A stretch of DNA of 64,000 nt, from positions 1 through 64,000 of the forward strand of contig JANDJZ010001755.1 of assembly GCA_027943245.1 (NCBI GenBank), in the 5' to 3' direction. The translations under genes were made by a program, and so were the position numbers. Below are positions 41,814 through 51,037 of the stretch, one piece after another (the stretch's first letter is position 1; each line of letters begins with the position of its first letter). Source of the stretch: Acanthamoeba sp. SK_2022b (taxonomy: Eukaryota > Discosea > Longamoebia > Acanthamoebidae). The notes below the pieces were generated by a model. The model saw nothing but the letters and a program-made list of their open reading frames with translations. It ran no database searches and had not been told where the DNA came from.

Positions 41814-41841
41814 GCCGGGTAAGCCTCACGCCTTACCCGGC
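41814..41841 (+). promoter_or_regulatory. Intercistronic hairpin between afuA and afuB
   Basis: Perfect ten-base-pair stem GCCGGGTAAG/CTTACCCGGC with an eight-base loop and no T-run after it. Such structures after binding-protein genes usually slow 3' decay and raise binding protein over permease. A partial transcription stop is also possible. Confidence 0.7.
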
Positions 41842-41860
41842 CTGAACATCCGGGAAACTT

Positions 41861-43939
41861 ATGTCACATACACATGCACTCCATCTCGTGAAAAAACGAG
41901 ATGCGATATTCCTTTGGGTCTTGCTTGGCTGGCTGGCGTTCGCCCTGCTGCCGAGCTGGAGCCTGGATTACGGCCTGCTGGAGTCCACCGCCGATGAAAT
42001 CCTCGCGGCCTACGGCTGGTCACACCGCAATGTCAGCTGGCTATGGTGCCTGTTGCCGAGCCTGCTGCTGCTTCGCCCTTACGCCCCGGCGGGCGGTGAA
42101 CGGCGGCGGCGCCACGCATTCGATGCCGGCTGGGCGCTGCTGTGCATGGCCTTTATCGTCGTCAGCGCCACGGTGGCGGGGCGCGGTTTAGGCTACGCCA
42201 CCCTGGTGCAATTGACCGCGCTGGGCGCCATCATGACGCTGGCGCTGACCCGCCTCGAATGGCTGGGCGGCGACCGTTTCGTTATCGGTGCGCTGGTCAC
42301 CATCGTGGCGCTGATCGGCGTCTTCATCGTCTGGCCGAGCATCGCGATTTTCATTCCGATGTTCACCGACCAGGCGGGGGCATTCGCGCCGCTGGCGTTT
42401 ATGAACGTGCTGTCGCAGGCGCATATCGTTCAGGTGATCCTCAACTCCATCGCCCTGTCGATCGCGGTCGGCGCCGGCTGCACCTTCTTCGGCCTGGTGC
42501 TGGCGATTTACACCACCCGCATCGCCAAGCGCAGCGCCATTATCGGCCGCATCTTCTCCATCCTGCCCATCGTCACGCCGCCGTTCGTCGTCGGCCTGGG
42601 CGTCACGCTGATGATGGGGCGCTCCGGCTACGTCACCGAGTGGATGGTGGCCTGGTTCGGCCTGACCAACACCAACTGGCTGTACGGCTTTACCGGCATC
42701 TGGCTGGCGCAGGTGCTGGCGTTCACGCCGATGGCGTTCATGATCCTCGACGGCGCGATCAAGACCATTCATCCTTCGCTGGAAGAAGCCTCCTACACCC
42801 TGCGCGCCAGCCGTTGGCAAACCTTTAACGGCGTGTTCGTGCCGCTGCTGAAACCGGCGCTGGCCAACGCGTTTCTGATCGTGGTGGTGCAATCGCTGGC
42901 CGACTTCAGCAACCCGCTGGTGCTCGGCGGCAACTTCGACGTGCTGGCGACGCAAATCTATTTCTACATCACCGGCTCGCAGCTCGACTATCAGGCCGCC
43001 AGCACCCTCGGCGCCTTCCTGCTGCTGTTCTCGCTGCTGGTGTTCTGCATCCAGTACCTGTGGATCGGCAAGCGTTCCTACGTCACCGTGTCCGGCAAAT
43101 CCTATCGCGGCGACGTACAGCCGCTGCCGGTCACGCTGGTGTGGGGCGTGATCGCGTTGCTGGCGATGTGGGTAGCCTTTAACGCCCTGCTCTACGGCAG
43201 CATTTTCTACGGCAGCTTCACCGTCAACTGGGGAGTGGATTACACACTGACGCTGGATAACTTCATCAAGCTGTTCGGCCAGGGCATGAGCGACGGCGCG
43301 TGGCCTTCGCTGCTCGATACCCTGCTGTACGCCGGGATCGCCGCGCCGATCACCGCCGCGTTCGGTCTGCTGATCGCCTGGATCGTGGTGCGCCAGCAGT
43401 TCAGGGGCAAAAAGACCATCGAGTTCACCACCATGCTGTGTTTTGCGGTGCCGGGCACCGTGGCGGGCGTCTCTTACATTCTCGCCTTCAACAGCGCACC
43501 GGTGTACCTCACCGGGACGGCCGCCATCGTGATTATCTCGATGGTCATGCGCAACGTGCCGGTGGGCATTCGCGCCGGGATCGCCGGGCTGGGCCAGATA
43601 GACAAATCGCTGGACGAAGCCTCGCTCAGCCTGCGCGCCGGCTCGCTGCGCACCATTACGCACATCCTGCTGCCGCTGCTGCGCCCGGCGATCCTGTCGG
43701 CGCTGATCTACAGCTTCGTGCGCGCCATCACCACCGTCAGCGCCATCGTTTTCCTGGTGACGCCCGATACCCGCGTGGCCACCGCCTACATCCTCAACCG
43801 CGTGGAAGACGGCGAATACGGCGTGGCGATCGCCTACGGTTCAATTCTGATCGTGGTGATGCTGGCGATTATTTTCCTCTTTGACTGGCTGATCGGCGAG
43901 GCACGCATCTCCCGTTCAAAAGCCAAAAACCAGGCGTAA
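41861..43939 (+). CDS. afuB: AfuB-type ABC permease (two-domain)
   Basis: 692 residues with about 14 hydrophobic segments. Two FbpB-like permease modules are fused: the first around [18 protein letters not shown] and the EAA loop [17 protein letters not shown], the second around [19 protein letters not shown] with EAA loop [20 protein letters not shown]. It forms the inner-membrane channel for sugar phosphate delivered by AfuA. Its stop overlaps the first in-frame ATG for afuC by one base (TAATG). Confidence 0.93.
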   Translation: MSHTHALHLVKKRDAIFLWVLLGWLAFALLPSWSLDYGLLESTADEILAAYGWSHRNVSWLWCLLPSLLLLRPYAPAGGERRRRHAFDAGWALLCMAFIVVSATVAGRGLGYATLVQLTALGAIMTLALTRLEWLGGDRFVIGALVTIVALIGVFIVWPSIAIFIPMFTDQAGAFAPLAFMNVLSQAHIVQVILNSIALSIAVGAGCTFFGLVLAIYTTRIAKRSAIIGRIFSILPIVTPPFVVGLGVTLMMGRSGYVTEWMVAWFGLTNTNWLYGFTGIWLAQVLAFTPMAFMILDGAIKTIHPSLEEASYTLRASRWQTFNGVFVPLLKPALANAFLIVVVQSLADFSNPLVLGGNFDVLATQIYFYITGSQLDYQAASTLGAFLLLFSLLVFCIQYLWIGKRSYVTVSGKSYRGDVQPLPVTLVWGVIALLAMWVAFNALLYGSIFYGSFTVNWGVDYTLTLDNFIKLFGQGMSDGAWPSLLDTLLYAGIAAPITAAFGLLIAWIVVRQQFRGKKTIEFTTMLCFAVPGTVAGVSYILAFNSAPVYLTGTAAIVIISMVMRNVPVGIRAGIAGLGQIDKSLDEASLSLRAGSLRTITHILLPLLRPAILSALIYSFVRAITTVSAIVFLVTPDTRVATAYILNRVEDGEYGVAIAYGSILIVVMLAIIFLFDWLIGEARISRSKAKNQA

Positions 43940-43950
43940 TGGAGCCCATG

Positions 43951-44997
43951 ATGAGCCAGAAAAATTTCGTTGAACTGCGCAACGTCTCCAAACGGTTCGG
44001 CAGCAACACGGTGATCGATAACATCACGCTCACCATCCCTCGGGGGCAGATGGTAACGCTGCTCGGCCCTTCCGGCTGCGGCAAGACCACCATTTTGCGC
44101 CTGGTCGCCGGGCTGGAGAAACCGAGCGACGGGCAAATATTCATTGATGGTGAAGACGTTACCCATCGTTCCATCCAGCAGCGTGACATCTGCATGGTGT
44201 TTCAGTCTTATGCCCTGTTCCCGCACATGTCGCTGGGAGAAAACGTCGGCTATGGGCTGAAGATGCTCGGCATCCCGCGCGCCGAAGTGAAAGCGCGTGT
44301 GCAGGAAGCACTGGCGATGGTGGATCTGGCAGGGTTCGACGATCGTTATGTCGATCAGATCTCCGGCGGCCAGCAGCAGCGCGTGGCGCTGGCGCGCGCG
44401 CTGATCCTCAAACCGAAAGTGCTGCTGTTCGACGAGCCGTTGAGCAACCTCGACGCCAACCTGCGCCGCAGCATGCGCGAAAAGATCCGCGAGTTGCAAA
44501 AGCAGTTTGATATCACGTCGCTGTACGTCACCCACGATCAGAGCGAGGCTTTCGCGGTCTCAGACACCGTGCTGGTGATGAACAAGGGGCATATCATGCA
44601 GATAGGCTCGCCGCAGGATCTCTATCGGCAGCCGGCGTCGCGCTTTATGGCGAGCTTTATGGGGGACGCCAACCTGTTCCCGGCCGGCTTCAGCGCGGAC
44701 TATGTCGATATCAGCGGCTATCGCCTGCCGCGCCCCGCGCACTTTGCCACCGAAGGCGCCGGCACGGTGGGCGTGCGGCCGGAAGCGATCACGCTGAGCG
44801 AGCACGGCGAGGAAAGCCAGCGCTGCGTGATCCAGCATGTCGCCTACATGGGGCCGCAGTATGAAGTGACGGTAGCGTGGCATGGGCAGCAGATTTTGCT
44901 GCAGGTTAACGCCACTCGCCTGCAGCCCAACGTCGGCGAACAGTATTATCTGGAAATTCACCCCTACGGCATGTTTATGCTGGCGGACGCGGCATAA
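43951..44997 (+). CDS. afuC: AfuC-type ABC transporter ATPase
   Basis: 348 residues from the ATG at 43951, which follows GGAG at six bases and equals the E. coli AfuC length and start ([11 protein letters not shown]); an earlier in-frame ATG at 43939 would add four residues. Walker [12 protein letters not shown], signature [15 protein letters not shown], Walker [19 protein letters not shown] and H in YVTHDQSEA, then a C-terminal TOBE-type domain (GVRPEAITL). Completes the uhpABC-afuABC operon and energises hexose-phosphate import. Confidence 0.94.
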   Translation: MSQKNFVELRNVSKRFGSNTVIDNITLTIPRGQMVTLLGPSGCGKTTILRLVAGLEKPSDGQIFIDGEDVTHRSIQQRDICMVFQSYALFPHMSLGENVGYGLKMLGIPRAEVKARVQEALAMVDLAGFDDRYVDQISGGQQQRVALARALILKPKVLLFDEPLSNLDANLRRSMREKIRELQKQFDITSLYVTHDQSEAFAVSDTVLVMNKGHIMQIGSPQDLYRQPASRFMASFMGDANLFPAGFSADYVDISGYRLPRPAHFATEGAGTVGVRPEAITLSEHGEESQRCVIQHVAYMGPQYEVTVAWHGQQILLQVNATRLQPNVGEQYYLEIHPYGMFMLADAA

Positions 44998-45024
44998 TAA
45001 GCATCACTCTTAAGCGTTAGAATA

Positions 45025-45050
45025 ACGGTCATTCCGCATGGAATGGCCGT
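45025..45050 (+). terminator. Hairpin after the uhp-afu operon
   Basis: ACGGTCATTCC/GGAATGGCCGT arms (one G-T pair) around GCAT, 28 bases after afuC. There is no T-run. The next 190 bases are AT-rich and probably hold the promoter of the small gene at 45244. Confidence 0.55.
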
Positions 45051-45243
45051 AAATAACCGACAAAAAAACCGTATTTATCTATTTTTACAATTACACCCAA
45101 GTTCTTGTTCAGCCAAGAAATAAATATATCCCAATCCATTAAAAAATAACCACCTGGGCCACCAAGGGTGATATTTTTATTTAGATGGGGTAAGCTTAAT
45201 CCCGCAGTCGAAATTATTTAACGGCCAACTCAAGGAGAAATTC

Positions 45244-45510
45244 ATGAGCAACAATGCAAACGCACAGGCGCAGCTGGATAATTTACGCAACGTCGCTTCC
45301 CAGCTGAAGGAAATGCGCCACTATGCGCAGTCGAACACCGAAACGCTCTCCGCACACTGGCTGGCCTTCGATCAGGGGGAATGCAAAAATAAGGCATTCG
45401 CCGAAGCCATTAACGACCTGTTGAATAAACAGGGTGCCTGCCTGGAAGGGCTGGAAAAAACCATTCAGGATATCGAGATAGAATTGAACCGTCTCGACAA
45501 AGCCGCCTGA
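45244..45510 (+). CDS. Small helical protein of unknown function
   Basis: 88 residues, predicted as a helical hairpin: a first helix AQAQLDNLRNVASQLKEMRH, a loop with a single tryptophan (SAHWLAFDQGE) near residue 39, then a second helix. No signal peptide. CAAGGAGAAATTC precedes the ATG and a terminator follows, so expression is likely. The upstream 190 bases are much more AT-rich than the surroundings, which may mean H-NS control and horizontal origin. The shape loosely recalls WXG100-type or other secretion-related helical hairpins, but the W-x-G motif itself is absent. I do not recognise the family. Confidence 0.7.
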   Translation: MSNNANAQAQLDNLRNVASQLKEMRHYAQSNTETLSAHWLAFDQGECKNKAFAEAINDLLNKQGACLEGLEKTIQDIEIELNRLDKAA

Positions 45511-45523
45511 TAATACCGATTTA

Positions 45524-45553
45524 AATAAACCCGCCGCGTGCGGGTTTATTTTT
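45524..45553. terminator. Bidirectional terminator
   Basis: Perfect eleven-base-pair stem AATAAACCCGC/GCGGGTTTATT with a five-base loop, flanked by a T-run on the plus strand and an A-rich arm that acts as T-run for dusC on the minus strand. Confidence 0.88.
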
Positions 45554-46484
45554 AGCTACGGCAGATAACGCGCGCAATATCCCCCGATGTCGTCAGTGCG
45601 CGTATTTCGCTGAACAGTTCGGTGGCTTCGTCATATTCTTTGCGCAAATAGCCCAGCCACTGTTTGATGCGCGCCACGTGATACAGGCCGGTGTCGCCCT
45701 GCTTTTCCAGATGGACGTATTTTTGCAGCAGCTCAACCACCTGCGGCCAGGGCATACGCGGTTCGTTGTACTTCACCACCCGGCTCAGGTTTGGCACGTT
45801 GAGCGCGCCGCGCCCCAGCATGATGGCGTCGCAGCCGGTCGCCTGCAGGCAATCCTGCGCGCTCTGGTAATCCCAGATCTCGCCGTTGGCGATCACCGGG
45901 ATGCTCAGCCGTTGACGGATCTCGCCGATCGCTGCCCAGTTGATGCGATCCGCCTTGTAGCCGTCCTCTTTGGTGCGGCCGTGCACCGTCAGCTCGCTGG
46001 CGCCCGCCTGCTGCACCGCATCGGCGATTTCAAAACTGCGGCTGGAGGAGTCCCAGCCCAGGCGCACCTTCACCGTGACCGGCAGATGGGCCGGCACCGC
46101 CGCGCGCATCGCTTTGGCGCCCTGGTAGATCAACTCCGGATCTTTGAGCAGCGTCGCCCCGCCGCCGCTGCCGTTCACCAGCTTGGACGGGCAGCCGCAG
46201 TTGAGATCGACGCCGTAAGAGCCCAATTCCACCGCGCGTGCGGCGTTCTCCGCCAGCCACTGCGGGTACTGCCCCAGCAGCTGTACGCGCACCAGCGTGC
46301 CCGACGGCGTGCGGCTGGCGTGGCGCAGCTCCGGGCACAGCCGGTAGAACGATTTGGCCGGCAGCAGCTGATCGACCACGCGCAAAAATTCGGTGATGCA
46401 CAGATCGTAGTCGTTCACGTCGGTGAGCAACTCACGCACCAAAGAATCGAGAACGCCCTCCATCGGAGCCAATAATACGCGCAT
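45552..46484 (-). CDS. dusC: tRNA-dihydrouridine(16) synthase
   Basis: 310-residue FMN enzyme that reduces U16 in tRNA with [25 protein letters not shown] is the same start as E. coli Dus[21 protein letters not shown] contains the active cysteine and FMN contacts, VKVRLGWDS and HGRTKEDGY are catalytic-core motifs. The C-terminal tRNA-binding helices follow ([16 protein letters not shown]). The frame opens earlier with a TTG at 46490, but the ATG at 46484 matches the family. Monocistronic. Confidence 0.95.
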   Translation of the reverse strand: MRVLLAPMEGVLDSLVRELLTDVNDYDLCITEFLRVVDQLLPAKSFYRLCPELRHASRTPSGTLVRVQLLGQYPQWLAENAARAVELGSYGVDLNCGCPSKLVNGSGGGATLLKDPELIYQGAKAMRAAVPAHLPVTVKVRLGWDSSSRSFEIADAVQQAGASELTVHGRTKEDGYKADRINWAAIGEIRQRLSIPVIANGEIWDYQSAQDCLQATGCDAIMLGRGALNVPNLSRVVKYNEPRMPWPQVVELLQKYVHLEKQGDTGLYHVARIKQWLGYLRKEYDEATELFSEIRALTTSGDIARVICRS

Positions 46485-46498
46485 GACCAATCCCAGCT

Positions 46499-46524
46499 AA
46501 AAAAAGACCCGCAATGATACGGGT
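46499..46524 (-). terminator. Terminator of the D-2-hydroxyacid dehydrogenase gene
   Basis: ACCCG/CGGGT stem with an eight-base loop, followed on the minus strand by C and a run of at least six Ts. A second, larger dyad AATGCCCGC/GCGGGCATT lies just ahead of it (46526-46558). Confidence 0.75.
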
Positions 46525-46568
46525 GAATGCCCGCGCCAGACAAGCCTCTGCGGGCATTAAAAGCGCCG

Positions 46569-47528
46569 TTAGCCCAGCCGGCGGATCGGTTGGCCGGCGA
46601 GGAATGCCGCAATGTCCTCGACCGCCTCGGTGAAGTAGGCGCGGTAGTTGTCGTCCGCCACGTAACCCACGTGCGGCGTCGCCAGCACGTTGGGCAGCTG
46701 ACGAAACGCATCGTCGGCCGGCAGCGGCTCCGTCTCGAACACGTCCAGCCCGGCGCCGGCGATCTTCCGCTGTTGCAGCACGTCCACCAATGCCGCCCGA
46801 TCGACGATGCCCGCACGCGCGGTGTTGATCAGGTAAGCGGTGGGCTTCATCGCCGTCAATTCGTCGCGCCCCACCAGCCCGCGGCTGCGATCGCTCAACA
46901 CCAGGTGGATAGAGACAAAATCGCTCTGCTCGAACAGCGCCCGTTTGGACGGCGCCAACAGGGCCCCCTCCTGCGCCGCCCGTTCCGCCGTCAGGTTCTG
47001 GCTCCAGGCCAGCACCCGCATGCCGAACGCCTGCGCCACCTTGGCCATCTGGCCGCCGATCTTGCCCAGCCCCAGCAGCCCCAGCGTTTTCCCCTGCAGG
47101 GTGACGCCGAGATCCCGCTGCCACGGGCCGTTGTTTTTCAGCCCGACGCTTTCCGGCACGATATGCTTCGCCAGCCCGAGCAGCAGCGCCCAGGTCAGCT
47201 CCATCGGCGCCGCCGATCCGCTGCGGGTGCCGCACACCACTACGCCGCGCTCGGCGGCCGCGGCCAAATCGATAGAAGCGTTGCGCATGCCGGAGGTGAT
47301 CAGCAGCTTCAGCTTCGGCAGCCGCGCCAGCAGCGAGGCGGTCATCGGCGTGCGCTCGCGCATGATGACCAGAATGTCGCACTCCTGCAGATGCACCGCT
47401 AGCTCCGTTTCATCGGTAAAGTGCGCGCTGATGGCGGACACCTCCACCCGATCGGCCAGCGCCGACCAGTCTGCCATCTTGAGCGCCACCTGCTGGTAAT
47501 CATCGAGAATTGCGCACTTCAATTTCAT
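46569..47528 (-). CDS. D-2-hydroxyacid dehydrogenase family protein
   Basis: 319 residues. The start MKLKCAILDDYQQVALKMAD follows GGAGACGGAG; an in-frame ATG at 47558 is poorer. The NAD Rossmann motif is LGLLGLGKIGGQMAKVAQAFG, the substrate-binding R is in INTARAGIVD, the E in DVFETEPLP and the catalytic H in LATPHVGYV. The substrate is not readable; relatives reduce 2-keto acids, or act on phosphoglycerate-like or hydroxypyruvate substrates. Monocistronic with a terminator. Confidence 0.9.
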   Translation of the reverse strand: MKLKCAILDDYQQVALKMADWSALADRVEVSAISAHFTDETELAVHLQECDILVIMRERTPMTASLLARLPKLKLLITSGMRNASIDLAAAAERGVVVCGTRSGSAAPMELTWALLLGLAKHIVPESVGLKNNGPWQRDLGVTLQGKTLGLLGLGKIGGQMAKVAQAFGMRVLAWSQNLTAERAAQEGALLAPSKRALFEQSDFVSIHLVLSDRSRGLVGRDELTAMKPTAYLINTARAGIVDRAALVDVLQQRKIAGAGLDVFETEPLPADDAFRQLPNVLATPHVGYVADDNYRAYFTEAVEDIAAFLAGQPIRRLG

Positions 47529-47593
47529 CTCCGTCTCCTGGAATGTAGGGTTAGCCACCGTCCAGCCTAGTACGAAAATGCCGTTCCGCCAGG

Positions 47594-47623
47594 CAAAAAA
47601 AAAGCCGCCCGTATCGGCGGCTT
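47594..47623 (-). terminator. Rho-independent terminator of rhlE
   Basis: AAGCCGCC/GGCGGCTT stem of eight base pairs with a six-base loop and a nine-base T-run on the minus strand, 20 bases beyond the rhlE stop. Confidence 0.92.
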
Positions 47624-47642
47624 ACTCTTTGAGCAATCAGGC

Positions 47643-49028
47643 TTATTCAGCCGGTTTGCGGTTGCGTGGGCGACGCGAAGCCGGTGCGCCGGAACGGCGC
47701 TGGCCATCACCCTGCGGGCGGGCGTTACCGTTGCCGTTGCCGTTGCCGCGGTTTTCACGCTGGCCGCCGTTCGCGTTGCCGCTGCGCTGACCGCCGCCGT
47801 TACCGGAACGCTGGCCACCGCCGTTGCCGCGCGGGGCGCCGCGTCCGCCACCCTGGCGGCCGTTGATGATCGGCTCGGCCTTGATGGTCGGATCCGGATC
47901 GTAACCCGGCAGCGCGATGCGTGGAATTTCACGCTTCAGCAGCCGCTCGATGTCGCGCAGCAGCTTGTGCTCATCCACGCACACCAGCGAGATAGCTTCG
48001 CCGGTGCGCTCCGCGCGGCCGGTACGGCCGATGCGGTGCACGTAGTCTTCCGGCACGTTAGGCAGCTCGTAGTTCACCACGTGCGGCAGCTGGTCGATAT
48101 CCAGACCGCGCGCCGCGATGTCGGTCGCCACCAGCACGCGGATGCGGCCGTCTTTGAAGTCGGCCAGCGCACGGGTACGGGCGCCCTGGCTCTTGTTGCC
48201 GTGGATCGCCGCTGCGGTGATGCCGTCTTTGTTCAGCTGCTCCGCCAGGTGGTTGGCGCCGTGCTTGGTGCGGGTAAACACCAGCACCTGTTTCCAGTCG
48301 CCTTCGCCGATCATCTGCGACAGCAGTTCCCGCTTACGCTTCTTGTCGACGAAGTGCACGCTCTGCTCGATCTGCTCAGACGCGGTGTTGCGGCGCGCCA
48401 CTTCTACCGAAGCCGGGTTGTGCAGCAGCTTGTTGGCCAGCGCCTTGATGTCGTCGGAGAAGGTCGCGGAGAACAGCAGGTTCTGACGCTTGGCGGGCAG
48501 CTTGGCCAGCACGCGGCGGATGTCGTGGATAAAGCCCATGTCCAGCATGCGGTCCGCTTCGTCCAGCACCAGAATTTCGATTTTGGACAGGTCAACCGCG
48601 TTCTGATGTTCCAGATCCAGCAGACGGCCCGGCGTTGCCACCAGGATATCGACGCCACCGCGCAGCTTCATCATCTGCGGGTTGATGCTCACGCCGCCAA
48701 ACACCACCAGCGAACGCAGGCGCAGGTGTTTGCTATAGGCATCGACGTTTTCGCCGATCTGCGCCGCCAGCTCACGGGTTGGCGTCAGGATCAGCGCGCG
48801 CACCGGGCGACGGCCCTTGACCGGATGGTCATGCTTGCTCAGCAGCTGCAACAGCGGCAGGGTAAAACCGGCGGTTTTACCGGTGCCGGTCTGGGCGCTG
48901 GCCATCAGGTCACGACCTTCCAGCACGACAGGGATAGCCTGACGCTGAATTGGCGTCGGTTCGCGATAGCCCTGTTCTTCAACAGCGCGCACAATTTCAG
49001 CACTTAAGCCGAGGGTTTCAAATGACAT
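47643..49028 (-). CDS. rhlE: ATP-dependent RNA helicase RhlE
   Basis: 461-residue DEAD-box helicase. Motifs: Q motif [45 protein letters not shown] in RecA2 ([34 protein letters not shown]). The C-terminal 75 residues are a low-complexity tail rich in G, N, R and Q with repeated GGGQRSGN and GNGNGN units, probably an RNA-binding disordered region; it is basic. RhlE acts in ribosome assembly and RNA decay with the degradosome. The gene is divergent from cecR, as in E. coli. Confidence 0.95.
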   Translation of the reverse strand: MSFETLGLSAEIVRAVEEQGYREPTPIQRQAIPVVLEGRDLMASAQTGTGKTAGFTLPLLQLLSKHDHPVKGRRPVRALILTPTRELAAQIGENVDAYSKHLRLRSLVVFGGVSINPQMMKLRGGVDILVATPGRLLDLEHQNAVDLSKIEILVLDEADRMLDMGFIHDIRRVLAKLPAKRQNLLFSATFSDDIKALANKLLHNPASVEVARRNTASEQIEQSVHFVDKKRKRELLSQMIGEGDWKQVLVFTRTKHGANHLAEQLNKDGITAAAIHGNKSQGARTRALADFKDGRIRVLVATDIAARGLDIDQLPHVVNYELPNVPEDYVHRIGRTGRAERTGEAISLVCVDEHKLLRDIERLLKREIPRIALPGYDPDPTIKAEPIINGRQGGGRGAPRGNGGGQRSGNGGGQRSGNANGGQRENRGNGNGNGNARPQGDGQRRSGAPASRRPRNRKPAE

Positions 49029-49286
49029 AAAGAGAAAAACTCCAGATCCCCCCTAACCTAACGGTGTTCGGTGCAGTTTCCTGGGAGGATGATCAGACGG
49101 GGCATTAAGCATGACCACGAGGGATTGGCACAAACTGCAGTGCACCAGGCGGCGATTGTAACAGAAGTCGCGCAATAAAAAGCACTTTTACGCACCCAGA
49201 GCACAATCTGCCGTAAATTCAGCATTGTCTGAAGCCGATCACATAACTCATTGTGATTAGCGGTTGCGTTTTAAACAATCTGGCAT

Positions 49287-49314
49287 AAAGTTAATCATAT
49301 GATTGATTAACTTT
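49287..49314. promoter_or_regulatory. Inverted repeat, probable CecR operator
   Basis: AAAGTTAATC and GATTAACTTT are perfect ten-base arms separated by eight bases, 12 bases before the cecR start. TetR proteins bind such dyads; autoregulation of the cecR-ybhGFSR operon and possible control of divergent rhlE fit E. coli CecR. Confidence 0.75.
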
Positions 49315-49325
49315 GAGCGTGCCCC

Positions 49326-50024
49326 ATGCCAGCTTCCGTCCCTCATCAGGCCGCCGGCCGAGCGCGCGGCGAGCAAACGCGCCGGCAGCTGCTCGCCGCG
49401 GCGACCGAACTGTTCGGCGAATGCGGCCTGGAAGGCGCCACCACCCGCGACATCGCCCAACGCGCCGGCCAAAATATCGCCGCCATCACCTATTACTTCA
49501 ACTCCAAAGAGGGGCTGTACCTGGCCGTGGCGCAGTCGCTCGCCGATTTCATCCAGCAGGCGTTCGCCCCGCTGGCCGAGGAGGTCGATCGCTTCTGGCA
49601 ACAGTCCGCCGCGCAGCGCTCACCCGACGCGGCGCTGCGTTTGCTGCAGCGTGGCCTGCTGGCCTTCAGCGAACTGATGACCCAGCCGCACACGCTGAAC
49701 CTGAGCAAAATCATGTCGCGCGAACAGCTCGCCCCGACCGAGGCCTACCCGCTGATCCACAGCCAGGTGATCGCGCCGATGCACGCGCGGCTATGCCGCC
49801 TGCTGGCGGCCGCGACCGGCATCGACGACCAGGCGACCCGCCTCGTGCTGCATACCCACGCGCTGATCGGCGAGGTGCTGTCGTTTCGCGTGGCGCGCGA
49901 AACCATCCGCCGCCAGGCCGGCTGGCAAGCCATTGGCGAGGACGAAGCGGCGCAGATCGGCGCCGTGCTGAGCGAACATATTGAGATTCTGGTTACCGGG
50001 CTGCGCCAACGTCACGGCGCGTAA
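49326..50024 (+). CDS. cecR: TetR-family regulator CecR
   Basis: 232 residues; equals E. coli CecR/YbiH (223). The TetR helix-turn-helix is GLEGATTRDIAQRAGQNIAA then ITYYFNSKEGLY, followed by the long all-helical ligand domain (DUF1956). In E. coli it represses ybhGFSR and rhlE and affects sensitivity to cefoperazone and chloramphenicol. First gene of the cecR-ybhGFSR operon; a strong dyad operator overlaps its promoter region. Confidence 0.93.
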   Translation: MPASVPHQAAGRARGEQTRRQLLAAATELFGECGLEGATTRDIAQRAGQNIAAITYYFNSKEGLYLAVAQSLADFIQQAFAPLAEEVDRFWQQSAAQRSPDAALRLLQRGLLAFSELMTQPHTLNLSKIMSREQLAPTEAYPLIHSQVIAPMHARLCRLLAAATGIDDQATRLVLHTHALIGEVLSFRVARETIRRQAGWQAIGEDEAAQIGAVLSEHIEILVTGLRQRHGA

Positions 50025-50042
50025 ATTCAGGCAGGGAGTGTT

Positions 50043-51029
50043 ATGAACAAAAAACGCAGTGCCTTGATCGTGTTGTTAATTCTGCTGATCGCGGCCGCCG
50101 CTTACGGGGTATGGCATTACCAACAGCAGCAGGATAAGCCGCTGACGCTGTACGGCAACGTCGACATCCGCACGGTGAACCTCGGCTTTCGCGTCGATGG
50201 CCGCCTGGCGTCGCTGACGGTGGATGAAGGCGATGCCGTTCAGCCGGGCCAGCTGCTCGGCAAACTGGACGACGCGCCCTACCGCAACGCGCTGCAGCAG
50301 GCCGAAGCCAACGTCGGCAGCGCGCGCGCCAAGCTGTCGCTGCTGCTGGCCGGCTACCGCAGCGAAGAGATCGCCCAGGTACGGTCGGAAATGGCGCAGC
50401 GCCAGTCCGCCTTCGCCTACGCCGACAGCTTCCTGAAACGCCAGCAGGGGTTGTGGGCGAAAAACGCCACCTCCGCCGACGCGCTGGAGGATGCGCGCAC
50501 CGCCCGCAATCAGGCACAGGCCAACCTGCAGGCGGCGAAAGACAAGCTGTCGCAATACCTCAGCGGCAACCGCCCGCAAGAAATCGAACAGGCCAAGGCC
50601 GACGTGGCGCAGAGCGAGGCGGCGCTGGCACAGGCGCAGTTGAACCTGCAAGACGCCACGCTGGTCTCCCCTTCCGCCGGCACGGTGCTGACCCGCGCGG
50701 TGGAGCCGGGCACCATGCTCGGCGCCGGCGGCACGGTCTTCACCCTGTCGCTGACCCGGCCGGTGTGGGTGCGCGCCTACGTCAACGAAACCCGCCTGAA
50801 CCAGGCGGTGCCCGGCACCGAACTGGAGATCTACACCGACGGCCGCCCCGACAAGCCTTACCACGGCAAGATCGGTTTCGTCTCGCCGACCGCGGAATTC
50901 ACGCCGAAAAGCGTTGAAACGCCGGATCTGCGCACCGATCTGGTGTACCGCCTGCGGGTGATCGTCACCGACGCCGACGACGCGCTGCGCCAGGGCATGC
51001 CGGTCACCCTGCGCTTCGCCAAACCCTGA
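50043..51029 (+). CDS. ybhG: Membrane-fusion protein YbhG (HlyD family)
   Basis: 328-residue periplasmic adaptor with an N-terminal membrane anchor ([20 protein letters not shown]), a biotinyl-lipoyl-like domain, a long alpha-helical hairpin ([37 protein letters not shown]) and a beta-barrel part with [17 protein letters not shown]. It links the YbhFSR ABC exporter to an outer-membrane channel such as TolC. GGCAGGGAG precedes the ATG. Eighteen bases separate it from cecR. Confidence 0.94.
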   Translation: MNKKRSALIVLLILLIAAAAYGVWHYQQQQDKPLTLYGNVDIRTVNLGFRVDGRLASLTVDEGDAVQPGQLLGKLDDAPYRNALQQAEANVGSARAKLSLLLAGYRSEEIAQVRSEMAQRQSAFAYADSFLKRQQGLWAKNATSADALEDARTARNQAQANLQAAKDKLSQYLSGNRPQEIEQAKADVAQSEAALAQAQLNLQDATLVSPSAGTVLTRAVEPGTMLGAGGTVFTLSLTRPVWVRAYVNETRLNQAVPGTELEIYTDGRPDKPYHGKIGFVSPTAEFTPKSVETPDLRTDLVYRLRVIVTDADDALRQGMPVTLRFAKP

Positions 51030-51037
51030 GGCCGGCC

